Shown here: positions 42,523-52,112 of the stretch, one piece after another | Numbering within the stretch: position 1 is the first letter of the stretch | How the letters are laid out: every line of letters starts with the position of its first letter | DNA from: Haematococcus lacustris | Taxonomy: Eukaryota; Chlorophyta; Chlorophyceae; Chlamydomonadales; Haematococcaceae | Direction: 5' to 3' | NCBI GenBank assembly: GCA_030144725.1 | Contig: JASKMD010000012.1 | Location: 12,082,621 to 12,146,620, forward strand | Length of the DNA: 64,000 bases | The notes under the pieces: generated by a model | The model's database searches: none | Told to the model about the DNA's origin: nothing | What the model saw: the letters and a program-made list of their open reading frames with translations, nothing else | Translations under genes and position numbers: made by a program

Positions 42523-42701
42523 GGCTTTCGCCCTGACAAGCTGCTTTTTGAGCCTGATGACCCGGGTGTCGGGTCACATGAAGATTGTGATGACGGTTTT
42601 GGGAGGTGGTGGAGGTCGGAGGGTGGGGTGGGTGGGGAGGGGGCACCGAACACTTGATGGGTGTGCGAGGATAGGTTGTAAGTACCTTCTTCACGTACAT
42701 T

Positions 42702-43307
42702 TTATGTGGGCGGACAGGTGCAGCACAACCGCTGCCTGGTGCTGATGGGGCTGGGCGGACAGGTGATGGCTGCCAATTGGAAAGGAGATGATGCAAAGAA
42801 GGGAGAGCTCTGTAATCTGGTGCGCAACACTCTGAAGTGCCGGTCAGCTTCTACCACCATCGCGACTTCACGCACTCGCAGAGAGGAGGAGAGACGGGGT
42901 GTAATGAGGGGCAGCAACTCTGCTGCTGTGGCTGCGGCATCCTCACCCATGAGAAGTTCTAGTACGCTGCTGAGCGTGTAGTGTTGCATGAACCCTTTGT
43001 TGAGGTCCACGACAACAATGGTGATCCCCAATAGCATGACAATCCAAATGACCCCGGTCTGATCCAGCCGGGCCGCTGGATCGGCGAATTGCTGACCCCA
43101 CTGCACAAAGCTCACAGGGTCAGGCCAGAGGCATGAGAACATGGGCGACTCAATGGGTAGGAAAGTCTGCTCGATGCTTTGCAAAAACCTTATTGCCAGC
43201 TGGTTCTGCCGCAGCTCAACCAAGTCCACAAGTTTCAACACACCATGAACCACAAGTTCACGCACAAAACTCGCTCCTTGCAAAATGCAAACCGGCACCA
43301 GTTGCAT
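42702..43307 (-). CDS. Coding-like fragment with one hydrophobic segment
   Basis: ATG at 43305-43307 on minus, 201 codons. It contains VLKLVDLVELRQNQLAIRFL, a hydrophobic run VIWIVMLLGITIVVV, and helical C-terminal sequence. The part after a TTGCAAG acceptor-like site near 43290 is the most gene-like. It ends just left of the hAT insertion at 43361, so an upstream part may have been separated by that insertion. Not recognised. Confidence 0.35.
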   Translation of the reverse strand: MQLVPVCILQGASFVRELVVHGVLKLVDLVELRQNQLAIRFLQSIEQTFLPIESPMFSCLWPDPVSFVQWGQQFADPAARLDQTGVIWIVMLLGITIVVVDLNKGFMQHYTLSSVLELLMGEDAAATAAELLPLITPRLSSSLRVREVAMVVEADRHFRVLRTRLQSSPFFASSPFQLAAITCPPSPISTRQRLCCTCPPT

Positions 43308-43360
43308 TAGTCAAACATGATCCCCTAACCATGCATGCATGTTACGTGAGCGAAGCACCA

Positions 43361-45102
43361 GGGCTGTGACTATACGGGGTAAGTTACGGATATACGGGTG
43401 GTAACCCGTACGTATGTATATCCGTAAGTAATACGGGTCAAATCCGGATCCAACCGCCACCCGTATGTGTGAAGCACCCAGTGACCTTCAAGCCCCGCAG
43501 CAGAATTAGTGCGTCGCGACGAGCGCACATCGACTGTCATGGAGCTGGGGTCACCACGCGCCACTCAGCGTCTAAAGATGCAGACACTTTTGCGCCGGTC
43601 ATCCATGGCCACTGCGGAGGATGTGCAGCAAATCCCCGGCGTCACTGGGCCACTCAGAAAGCGCAGCCGGACCGACCAGCCCAGCATCAGCACACCGGTC
43701 TGGTATCAGCGGCATTTTGGCGCAAATGGCGATGGTTGCGCTAGCGACAGACGCAAGTGCAAATTCTGTTCCTTTGCTGCAAAGGCCGCCCTTGGCAGCA
43801 ACCCGAACCACCTCGGTGCCCATTTGCTAACAGCGGCCTGCTCGTACCTCATGAGTGCCGAGGCCATGGCTGACGCAGCCAACGTGCATATCGTCCGTCA
43901 GCACCTGGAGGCTAGGCAGGGCGAGGCAGGCACAAGTCTGGAGGTGGACAACCACAATGTTGACCGCTTGCTGTTGGAGTGGCTGTTGCATGATGGCATG
44001 CCCCTCACCATTGTGGAGTCAGGTGCCTTCCTAGAGTTTGTGAGGGCTCTCAAGCCTGACTGGACACCACCTTCTCGCTACTTGGTGAGAGACTGCCTTT
44101 TGTTGCTAACTACTGCGGCGGCGGCAGTTTCACGTGATTATCGGCCAGCTTGCATGCCTGCATGCATGACTGCCTGCTTGCCCACCTGCCTGACACAGCT
44201 GAGTCACCGCATGATGCTCGACGTGTACCAAGGCGTGATCACAGCTGTGGTGGAGAGGGTGGAGACCCAGCCATTCGTGGCCATGTCCGTGGACGGCTGG
44301 TCTAAGGACATGGGCTCTGCACACTGCCTAGCATGGTGTGCTGCCTGGTGGGGGCAAGCGTACCTAGTGGACTGCATCAACACAGAGGCCAACAGCGTGA
44401 CGGCAGCCTACCTCTTGTCCAAGTTTGAAGAGACCATGACAAAGCACAACCTGGTGCGGCACAAGCAGTCTATTTTAACTTCATCATGATCAGGTTGCTT
44501 GATGCTTCCATTGTATTGATGTGCACACGTATTAAAGTGTCATTGTATTGATGTTCCATTGTATTGATGTGCCATTGTATTGATGTGCCATTGGATTGAG
44601 GCTGGCTTGATGCTTGATGTTCCATTGTATTGATGTGCAGGAGGGCAAGGTGTGCGCACTCGTGACAGACACCCCCAGCACTCACAAGGCGCTCTGGCGG
44701 CTTGTTGAAGAGAAGTACCCCAAAGTCCTGGGTGTGCCGTGCCAAATGCATGTGCAGGACCTCTACCTAAAAGGTGCCCTGCCCTGCCCTGCCCTGCCCT
44801 GCCCTGCCCTGCCCTGCCCCTGCCCCTGCCCCTGGTACAGCTAACTTATTGCTTGTTGCCTTACCCTCATGCAGACCTGGCGGAAACTGGGAAAAATTGT
44901 TGGCGGAAACTGGGGAAACAGGGTTGGCGGAAGCAAGGAAGGCGGGAGGGGAAAGGCGAAAAAGATGCCCCGCATGCCTGCATGGGCCCCCTTACGGCGG
45001 AACTTACGGATCGGTTAGGCGGAACCTTACGGGTGTGACCACGTATTACGGTAAGTAACGTAAGCGTATCCGTAATCCGTATCCCCGTATCGCACAGCCC
45101 TG
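43361..45102 (+). mobile_element. hAT transposon with truncated transposase
   Basis: Left terminus CAGGGCTGTGACTATACGGG, right terminus complementary (...CCCCGTATCGCACAGCCCTG). CGAAGCAC flanks it on the left (43353-43360) and recurs five bases beyond the right end (45108-45115), an imperfect 8-bp target duplication. The termini match the 785-bp element at 34534-35318, which is therefore its deletion derivative. The transposase lacks the C-terminal dimerisation region, so this copy is probably inactive. Confidence 0.85.
43539..45038 (+). CDS. hAT-family transposase, C-terminally truncated
   Basis: Exons 43539-44453, 44641-44773 and 44875-45038 join in phase. An N-terminal BED-type finger (CKFCS...HLLTAAC) is followed by the hAT pattern LTIVESGAFLEFVRAL, then SVDGWSKDMGSAH (first catalytic Asp) and LVTDTPSTHKALWRLVEEKY (second Asp), then CQMHVQDLYLKDLAE. 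The last catalytic Glu and the hATC dimerisation motif are absent: exon 3 runs into the element's 3' terminal sequence and stops. ATG 43539 is the first in frame; ATG 43608-43610 (MATAEDVQQI) is an alternative. Intron 1 holds a TTGTATTGATGTGCCA-type repeat and intron 2 a (CCCTG)n tract. Confidence 0.75.
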
Positions 45103-46100
45103 GCTTCCGAAGCACACACAACATGCATATGCATGGCCCCACACCTATAGTGCTGAGCCAGATAACTCCACTCCATGCCACAAAGACTCAAGTCCACAAC
45201 GGCCCTGCCCAGCGTTGTCATACGGTACAAGCCCGAAAGAGAGCAACTGGGCCAGCACGCACTGTTGGGAAGGGGTAGAAAAGGAAGGCTTTTGAGCAGC
45301 AGAAGCAAACAAGGATGCCCAACTCTTGGCCGCAGCAGTCCCCATGCCACCGTTGTTGCTGCCTCCCGAGGGAGAGATTTGTGCCCACTGCCCCAGCCCC
45401 ACACCCTGCCCTCCTGCCCCCTCCCCACCACCACCCCTGCTGCTGCTGCTGCTGTTGTTGCCCGGCGCTGAGCCAAGTGGCTGAGAGCGAGTGGGGGATG
45501 GTGCCCACTGCCCCAGCCCCACACCCTGCCCTCCTGCCCCCTCCCCACCACCACCCCTGCTGCTGCTGCTGCTGCTGCTGGTCACCCCCGCCATTGGCCC
45601 CGCAAATGTGAGACGGTCTGGGGCGCGAACCTCCGTGTAGCTCGCGACAAAGTTTTGACGCAGTTGGGTGTAACAGGCGTATCCGGCACCCCGCAGCCGC
45701 AAAACACTAGCTCAGATCGGCGCCCGCCCAAACCTGACCTGTGCTTTCCGCTCCTAAAAGACTCACGCACATCATAAGGCGAGGCTGGCAGTCCTTCTAC
45801 GCGCGCCGTAAGCCAACGGCACAAGTGCAGTACGCCTGCTTGCATGTCAGTGCATGGAGCATATAATTCGTGCATATGCGCACAAGTCAGCAAGCTGGCA
45901 CCCATTACCTCACTTACGTTGCGGCATGACTCTATGTAAATGTACGCTGCCTTATGACAGCGCTACATCATCACTTGGCAATATGTTGTCGGGATGCCTC
46001 GGGATGGCTCTGGCTTTCAGTGTTACATGTGCCGTGGTGCCTCAACCCTCTTCCTCAACTTCAGCAGGCACATGTAACGCAAAATCATTACAGCAATACA
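45103..46100. other. Unassigned, with a 120-bp-spaced duplicate
   Basis: A ~75-bp block GTGCCCACTGCCCCAGCCCC...CTGCTGCTG occurs at 45380-45452 and 45500-45575. The CTG run encodes nothing convincing. I see no supported gene. Confidence 0.4.
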
Positions 46101-46104
46101 TGTA

Positions 46105-46395
46105 TCGATGCTCAAACGCCTTGCAACACCACTACAGAAGACATGTATCGTTGATGCCAAGCACATGCATTGATGTAAAAAGGTGGCAACACCACACCAC
46201 AACACCTCCACTCGTACACATCAACACCACCACCTCAACAACACACCACAACACAATGACTCATGCCTCACACACCACCTATGCTATGTGCACAACAAGC
46301 AAGGACTGGTCGCACCTCCTTGCTATAGCTAACACTCACCACGGGACTGCTAAGCACTTTGCCTTGCTGCCTATGCCCCATGGTACCAAATCAGG
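46105..46395. repeat. Dispersed repeat (partner 8815-9085)
   Basis: This is the same order of words as the copy at 8.8 kb (GCAACACCAC, AAGCACATGCATTGATG, GACTCATGCC, GGGACTGCTAAGCACTTTGC, CCCCATGG) and ends at CAAATCAGGCTGGGCT, where the satellite begins. Confidence 0.8.
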
Positions 46396-46545
46396 CTGGG
46401 CTGGGCTGGGCTGGGCTGGGCGGGCTAAGCTAGGCTGGGCTGGGGTGGGCTGGGCTAGGCTAGGCTGGGCTGGGCTGGGCTGGGCTGGGCTGGGCTGGGC
46501 TGGGCTGGGCTGGGCTAGGCTGGGGTGGGGTGGGATGGGCTGGGC
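46395..46545 (+). repeat. (GGGCT)n satellite
   Basis: Pentamer TGGGC with TAGGC interruptions. It sits at the position homologous to the (TAGGC)n array at 9085, with a different majority unit. Confidence 0.95.
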
Positions 46546-46708
46546 TAGATTTTAGGGGGGAGGGGGGGGGTACCCTAACAACAAGGTGACACAACACAAC
46601 AACACACAACACAACACAACAACAACGTCCAGCTCCATGTCATGCCTTGCTGACTCCTTGCTACCTCCTTGTTGGCTGCTGCTCTACGCCGCTGCTGCCT
46701 TGCTCGGT

Positions 46709-47411
46709 GATGGAGATGGGGGTGATTTATTGGCATCCTGCACACACAATCACAAAGACAAGGTCTTGGGGCACACACCACAAAACATGCTTATTAATTA
46801 GTTCTAATTAATCAAATCTTAAGGCTCACGACAGTTGTGTGCTTCCCTCAGCTGCTCATGCCTGGCATGCGTTTCACAAGTGTTCACACGAACATCAAAC
46901 TGACCTAGACAAGGTGAGGTAAATTACAACCTTACTCACCTCTTGCTCACTGTTTTCAAGAGCTGATTCTCTTGCTGCACTCCTGCTTGGAAGAGCCTTG
47001 GGCTGCTGTGGGTTTGATGCTGATCTTCACAACAGCCAAGCACCTGTGGAGGTCAGCAGATTTGGTTGCATGTGTTGACATTGTATGCAAAACGCACTAA
47101 GAAACAGCACCCCGTGCTTACCTGATATGTATTCGCGAGTTGCCCAGTCCAACGGCAGCAAAGGCTGCTCGGCACGGAAATGCCCCGGCCACCAATTCAT
47201 CTCTCCTGTTGCGACACGCATACAAACGGATGGAGAATGACATAGCGAAGCTAATCAAGTCGTCGAGACAATGCAGTACAATCGACAAAAGAGGGCATAA
47301 CCTGCTAGCGACACCGTTGTGAGAAGTAGAGCCCAATGGTGGAAGAATTACATGCAGCGGATCAATGACGGTGCCAAAAAGTGAATTGCGGGGCCAATGG
47401 CGGGGGTGACC
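46709..47411. repeat. Dispersed repeat, copy 2 (partner 6105-6810)
   Basis: Same orientation and length as copy 1. The minus-strand frame with HFRAEQPLLPLDWATREYI is kept. It is followed by CCTTAAAGGGGATGTG near 47430, a decayed form of the Fanzor-element 3' hairpin. Confidence 0.8.
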
Positions 47412-47439
47412 TGCTGCTGTTGTTGCCGGCCTTAAAGGG

Positions 47440-47910
47440 GATGTGGGAACGTAGGCATGCACCTGCAGAGCACACACAGCAAGTGATGCATGGGATGTAT
47501 TGCTGGGCAATGACATCATCCATGGCATTGCAGTTTGCGGTTATAAAGTTTGTGGTTACCTTTAGATGAAATCACGGCAGGGAGTTGATATGAGCACTGT
47601 CAGCACACCACACAAGTTTCAGGCGTACTGGTTACACATGTACCATGTGACACCTCGTAGTGTGTGACATGATATGAATCCCTGCCATTGTTCACTCACT
47701 GAAAGCATTGTGGTGCAGCCTAACCCATCGCGTACCTTATGCTAAAGTGGAGCTGACTGTGTAGTTTCAATTCAGAACTCGCCCAGGCTGGACCGGGGGC
47801 CGGGTTTGCAGCAGCCCTGCATGGTCGCGGTCGGGGCCACGGTTAGTTAAGCTCACGCGCTCATTTCTGCAGCTACGCATCGGAACAAAAGCGGAATGTT
47901 CTTACTGACA
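47440..47910 (-). pseudogene. Broken inverted copy of the gene start at 41100
   Basis: The minus strand reproduces the 41020-41490 region with about a fifth of positions changed. The ATG (47820-47822) reads MQGCCKPGPRSSLGEF and then hits a TGA at 47772-47774. The splice-like words CATCTAAAGGTAA and CTGCAGGTGCAT are conserved. I infer an old paralogue that has lost its frame. Confidence 0.5.
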
Positions 47911-47914
47911 GCTA

Positions 47915-48540
47915 ACCCAGCAAGACGGCCGACGACATGTGTTCGGCAAAAGGTCACAACTCGAGCACGGGGCTACGTGGGGCTCACCACAGCACCTCTA
48001 AACTTCCAGCTATGACCCAAACAAGCTTTGCTTCGAGGGGTCCACTTTGGCGGGCGCAAGGAATAATCAAGGGACAGCCCTGACTAGACCTATGCAGCAA
48101 GCGGGTGCAAAAATCGCGGCACGAGGTGGCCCATGCTGGCCCATTCGAACATTTTCTCACGGGTGTCACTCAGGCGCTCCCAACATTCAAAAAATGACAG
48201 GAAACCGACCCCTGGTAGTAGGACAGCTGTAACTTTTCACTCACTGCGCCAAACATTATGCTAGCTGGTTCATAATGTAGCTAACCCAGCCAGCTACCTT
48301 TCCCCCATCCAGAATAGTTTTGCACGCAGTAGGCCGTGCACAGCAAAGCATCAAAGTTGGTGATTTAAGTTTGAGCAGTTGCGGAGCATGCGGTCATCGC
48401 TGCGACCGAGCGCGTCGCTTAGGCTGCTCTACGCGAGCATGCGCGTCGGCAGCAACAGTCGGATCGGAGAACGATCACGGGAATGTGGCACCGGGCCCAC
48501 CTCCCCCCCATACCTAAAGGGCAATGCCACAGCTCGACCA
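47915..48540. other. Unassigned sequence
   Basis: I see no gene, repeat or RNA that I can support here. Confidence 0.3.
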
Positions 48541-48544
48541 TTTG

Positions 48545-48800
48545 GATTTACAGCATGCTACTTACTATATTAAGCTCCTTTTAGACATTGTTACACACGC
48601 TCATACTCAGTTAAGCCAAAAGCACACTTTGGTCTGTGACCCCCAACTCCCTTAGCCGATCTCAGGACCAGGGCCATGCAGTCAGTCGCACAACTCCACA
48701 CCATGTCCGAGTTTAGACTCGGCTCCTCTGAGAGTTACACTCCCCTACATGCCATCCTCCTGCGTGCAAAGTTTCATAGCTCAACTGCCACCCCACAGCC
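48545..48800 (+). repeat. ~235-bp dispersed repeat, copy 3 of 3 (diverged)
   Basis: Words CTCATACTCAGTTAAG, CACTTTGGTC, CAACTCCCTTAGCCGA, GAGAGTTACACT and CATAGCTCAACTGCC follow the order of 12822-13062 and 14507-14757. No satellite array is attached to this copy. Confidence 0.65.
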
Positions 48801-49403
48801 CCGTAGCCCTGATTCTGCTTGGAGAACAAGATGTAACTTCAAAGCTGTCAAACAGATAGAGGCCTGAGCTGTTTAACGTGCGGTTTGTTTCAAGAGATGC
48901 GCCAATGAGTCAAGAACAAACATTTCATGTCGCTTTTTCTCTAGGTGCAGCGGGTGCAACACAGTGGAGGACACAGTGGAGGAGGGGGGGTGTAACCCGG
49001 TGATACCTTAGTGTGCGCCGACCCAAGTGATGTATTTGGCGAGGAGCGAACATGAAGTAATGTTTCATTCACCCCGTCTAGGCGCCCTGCACGCCCGGCA
49101 GGCATCGCGATGGGTGTTGGCCGGACATTCCATTTGTGAAGAACCAGCTCACTACGCTAGGTAGATGGGGCCACAGCGATGTGGCTCACCGTGCCAAGGA
49201 GACCCGTCTCGCCGCTGTGAATTGTTCGCGGGCACATGTGGCAGTACGCGAGCAAAGACTCCAATGGCTAGCGCTGATGGTCAGATTACGCGGACTAAAC
49301 CGTGGCCGCCAATGTGACAAACGCTGTTGAAAACGATGCGGTATTTAGAGAGTAGTTGCATGAACATTACTAACCCCATGTTGGGGCGGCCTGAGTGTCA
49401 CAG
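48800..49403. other. Unassigned sequence
   Basis: No supported gene. Composition is less skewed than in the neighbouring regions. Confidence 0.3.
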
Positions 49404-49455
49404 CTGACGGTGGCTACCCCCATGGGGTAGCCACTTACCGGGAGAATTAATTGGG
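49404..49455 (+). repeat. 5' terminal hairpin sequence, copy 2
   Basis: GACGGTGGCTACCCCCATGG, then GGTAGCCAC and CCGGGAGAATTAATTG: reverse-complement partner of 34481-34533. The interior that follows differs from the Fanzor element, so at least two kinds of unit carry this end. Confidence 0.85.
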
Positions 49456-49662
49456 GAGGTGGTCGGTGAGGTGGGCTAACTTGGCCTTTCTTGCGTGGAA
49501 CGTATTGTCCCTGCTGCGGGCAGCGCGGGCCTCTCCTGAAGCCTTCCTTTTGCGCTGTGCCTCGGTCAAGTCAGGTTGGGCTGCCTCGTCGCGGTTGAAG
49601 TCGGGGTCCTCCGGCACTGCTCTAGGCCCACCCACACCGGTTCGTCTCTTCTTCCTCGCCAT
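49447..49662 (-). CDS. Small basic protein, 71 aa, next to terminal hairpin
   Basis: ATG at 49660-49662 on minus, stop TAA 49447-49449 inside the hairpin-associated sequence. It reads MARKKRRTGVGG, then EDPDFNRDEAAQPDLTEAQR, then KRKASGEARAARSRD, ending LAHLTDHLPN. The strongly basic/charged mix resembles a nuclear or DNA-binding segment. It may be the first or only exon of a gene carried by a mobile unit that shares its end with the Fanzor element. Family unknown. Confidence 0.45.
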   Translation of the reverse strand: MARKKRRTGVGGPRAVPEDPDFNRDEAAQPDLTEAQRKRKASGEARAARSRDNTFHARKAKLAHLTDHLPN

Positions 49663-50322
49663 AAACAACAACAACGCAAGGCAGCAACATATACTAAGGA
49701 TTTTCGTGTTTGTCACACACATGTACACACATGTACACACATGTACACACCCAGCTATAGCAAGACCATATAGCAACACCATTAGCAACACCATTAGCAA
49801 CGCTGAACCACTTCCAGGTCTGCTGCCATAGCACAGAAGAATCCTATGGGGTCAGACCAATGTGAGCTGCAGCCAGTCGTGCGGGTGGCCATATAGCGTA
49901 GCGGTTCAGGAGGGAAATTTGGATTTTTCCTCTCGCGACCGCGAATAGGCCCCCTGTCATGGTCGACTATGCGTCGCATCGCATGTAATGCCGTGGTCCC
50001 GCCTATATGATAATCGACATACAGACGTGGGATTGACTCCTTTTCGCTTCCTTGCTGCACGCCGCCGATCGTCGCGATACAAAAGGCTGCGAGGCGAGCT
50101 GAGACGCGTGACCTTCAGCCAAGACATGTCTGTCAAGCATGAAACATGTCAAGCATGAAAACCCTCAACGGACAGGGGCCAGTCGCTCACCACAATGCAC
50201 TCCCACACTTCTTCACCTCATCCCCCTCCTCCATCTCATCTTCTTCTTCAGAAAAGGGTACCTAATCATTACCAACAGCCGCTGCACAACCACTGCCGCT
50301 ACCTCCATTACACTGTTGCCTC

Positions 50323-50708
50323 CACTCCTACAAATTAATCCCTGCGTCCGTCCCTGCGTGTTTACCAACCTTGTCCGATCGGGCTGAAATTTTAATAGAT
50401 GGTAGTTTGCAAACAATAAAACATATTTTTCAGAAGCAATATTTAAAAAAATATATTCAAACAATACTCAAAAAAGATATTTTAAAAAAATCAGCAGCTG
50501 TTGCGCTGTGGCCGGCAACCTATCCCTGCACTCATCCCTGCACTCTAGCCACAGGGCCACAGCGCAGCCGCCTTTGATTTTTTTTACAATATTTATTCTG
50601 AGAAATATGTTTTGTTTTCTGCAAACTACCATCTATCAAAATTTCAGCCCGATCGGACAAGGTCGGTCAACACGCAGGGACGGACGCAGGGATTAATTTG
50701 TAGGAGTG
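50323..50708. mobile_element. AT-rich foldback (MITE-like) element
   Basis: Termini CACTCCTACAAATTAATCCC are exact inverted repeats and the homology continues inward for about 110-120 bp each side (GTCCGATCGGGCTGAAATTT, GATGGTAGTTTGC). A second inner inverted pair (TGCGCTGTGGCC and GGCCACAGCGCA) surrounds the centre. The element is far more AT-rich than its surroundings. Only TC flanks both ends as a possible target duplication. It carries no coding capacity and lies 33 bp left of the Ty3 element. Confidence 0.8.
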
Positions 50709-50741
50709 TCACCCCTAGCTCTGTGTATGCCCTGGCCTTAA

Positions 50742-51079
50742 TGTAGTGGACATGCGCAGCATGGACGGCTTGCATCTTTTAAACTGACTTGCATGTCTGA
50801 TCTTTAGCGAACTGAGTACTTGTTCTTTTCTTACAGTGGATGCTTCTGTTGTTCTCTGTGCAAGGTGCTCCGAACCTAGGCGGATGCACCGAGCACAGAA
50901 GTTCACAGTTTACGTACACCTTTTCCCTTTACACGTGGATGACTAAGAATGTGAATGGTTTTGAGTACTTAAGGCTCTGTGAGGGCAGAGACAGGCACCT
51001 TGGCTCAGAACTCTATCTGACCCCGGGTCCTGTCTCGTTCTCCCGCCCTCACAGGCTCCCTGGTCTCAGCTCCGTTACA
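50742..51079 (+). repeat. 5' LTR
   Basis: 338 bp, from TGTAGTGGACATG to GCTCCGTTACA. It shares essentially every base with the 3' LTR except for the 96-bp difference near its end. Confidence 0.95.
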
Positions 51080-51092
51080 TTGGTGCCTTCTC
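51080..51092 (+). other. Likely primer-binding site
   Basis: TTGGTGCCTTCTC directly follows the 5' LTR. TGGTGCC resembles PBS sequences complementary to a tRNA 3' end; the tRNA identity cannot be decided here. Confidence 0.5.
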
Positions 51093-51182
51093 TCTCGGGA
51101 ACCGCAGTGCTCTTCCCTCGTCTCTCCCACTCCACCGTTCCTCTCTCCCACTCCGCATTCTCACCGCTAATCCCGCGCCGCC

Positions 51183-52112
51183 ATGAACGCGGAAGAGATC
51201 GCTCAGATGCAACGCGTGTTTTCGGAGCAGCAGGCCACAATCCAGCGGCTGGAACAGCAGCTCGCGCAACTGTCCCTGCAGCAAACCACTCCGGCGGCGC
51301 CCGCGCCTGCTCCTGCTCCTGCTCCTCCTCCTACTCCCGCTCCTGCCCCACAGCAGCGTATGCCCCGTGCCAATCCACCCGCCACTTTCTCTGGAAGCCG
51401 TACCACGGACGTGGCGGCTTGGCTATTCGCAGTGGATCTCTTTTTCACAATCTCCGAGCTGACGGACGCCCAACGGATCGTCTACGTCGCCACCCTCCTC
51501 TCCGGCCATGCTCTCCTGTGGTACCGCAGCAGCGTCAGCTCTTTCACCTCCTGGACGTGCTTTGTCGCTGCGTTTGAGCGGCAGTTCGCGCCTGTCAACC
51601 GGCTGCGCCATGCAAGGGACCGCTTGGCAGCTCTCACCCAAACGAGCTCCGTGCGGCGGTACCTTGGCGAGTTCACAGCGCTCTGCCTGGAGGTCACGGA
51701 CCTCTCGCCCGCAGAACAGCTCGACCGGTTCATCCGGGGCCTCAAGCCCTCAGTGCGGCGTGAGCTGGAGCTGCGCGAGCCAACCTCTTTCTCCGAAGCC
51801 TCCACCATCGCGGATCGGGTGGACGCCATCTCCTATTCCACCTCAGCCTCCCGCTCCTCCTATCGCCCTCCCTCCACTCCCCGCCCTCCCCGCCCTGAGA
51901 CTGCCGCGGTGCCCATGGAGCTGGACGCCATGCTCCACACCAGCCCAAGCCGCAACCGTGGCACTCGCCTCTCCGATGCTCAGCGTGCGGCTCTGCGGGA
52001 CAGCAAGGCGTGCTTCTACTGCCGCAAGGCGGGGCACACCATGAAGGACTGCCCCATCCGCCCTCCCCGCCCAAACGTCAGCAGCGGCCCACGGAAGGGG
52101 GACCGCCGCTAG
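51183..52112 (+). CDS. gag: gag polyprotein of Ty3/gypsy element
   Basis: 309 aa from an ATG in excellent context (GCCGCCATGA). An N-terminal coiled coil ([19 protein letters not shown]) and Pro/Ala linker precede the retrotransposon-gag capsid region ([57 protein letters not shown]). A CCHC zinc knuckle [14 protein letters not shown] lies at 52011-52052 near the C-terminus. It assembles the particle and binds element RNA. It overlaps pol by about 100 nt in another frame; pol lies in the -1 frame, so ribosomal frameshifting is expected, although I see no canonical X-XXY-YYZ heptamer in the overlap. Confidence 0.95.
   Translation: MNAEEIAQMQRVFSEQQATIQRLEQQLAQLSLQQTTPAAPAPAPAPAPPPTPAPAPQQRMPRANPPATFSGSRTTDVAAWLFAVDLFFTISELTDAQRIVYVATLLSGHALLWYRSSVSSFTSWTCFVAAFERQFAPVNRLRHARDRLAALTQTSSVRRYLGEFTALCLEVTDLSPAEQLDRFIRGLKPSVRRELELREPTSFSEASTIADRVDAISYSTSASRSSYRPPSTPRPPRPETAAVPMELDAMLHTSPSRNRGTRLSDAQRAALRDSKACFYCRKAGHTMKDCPIRPPRPNVSSGPRKGDRR

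Noticed and set aside
43509..43538. hAT transposase start upstream of ATG 43539
   Set aside because: The open frame extends upstream only through a GTG codon; in a nuclear gene the first ATG is the sensible start.
49885..49960. Possible tRNA or SINE from TAGCGTAGCGG (A-box-like)
   Set aside because: No B-box at the expected distance and no cloverleaf could be drawn.
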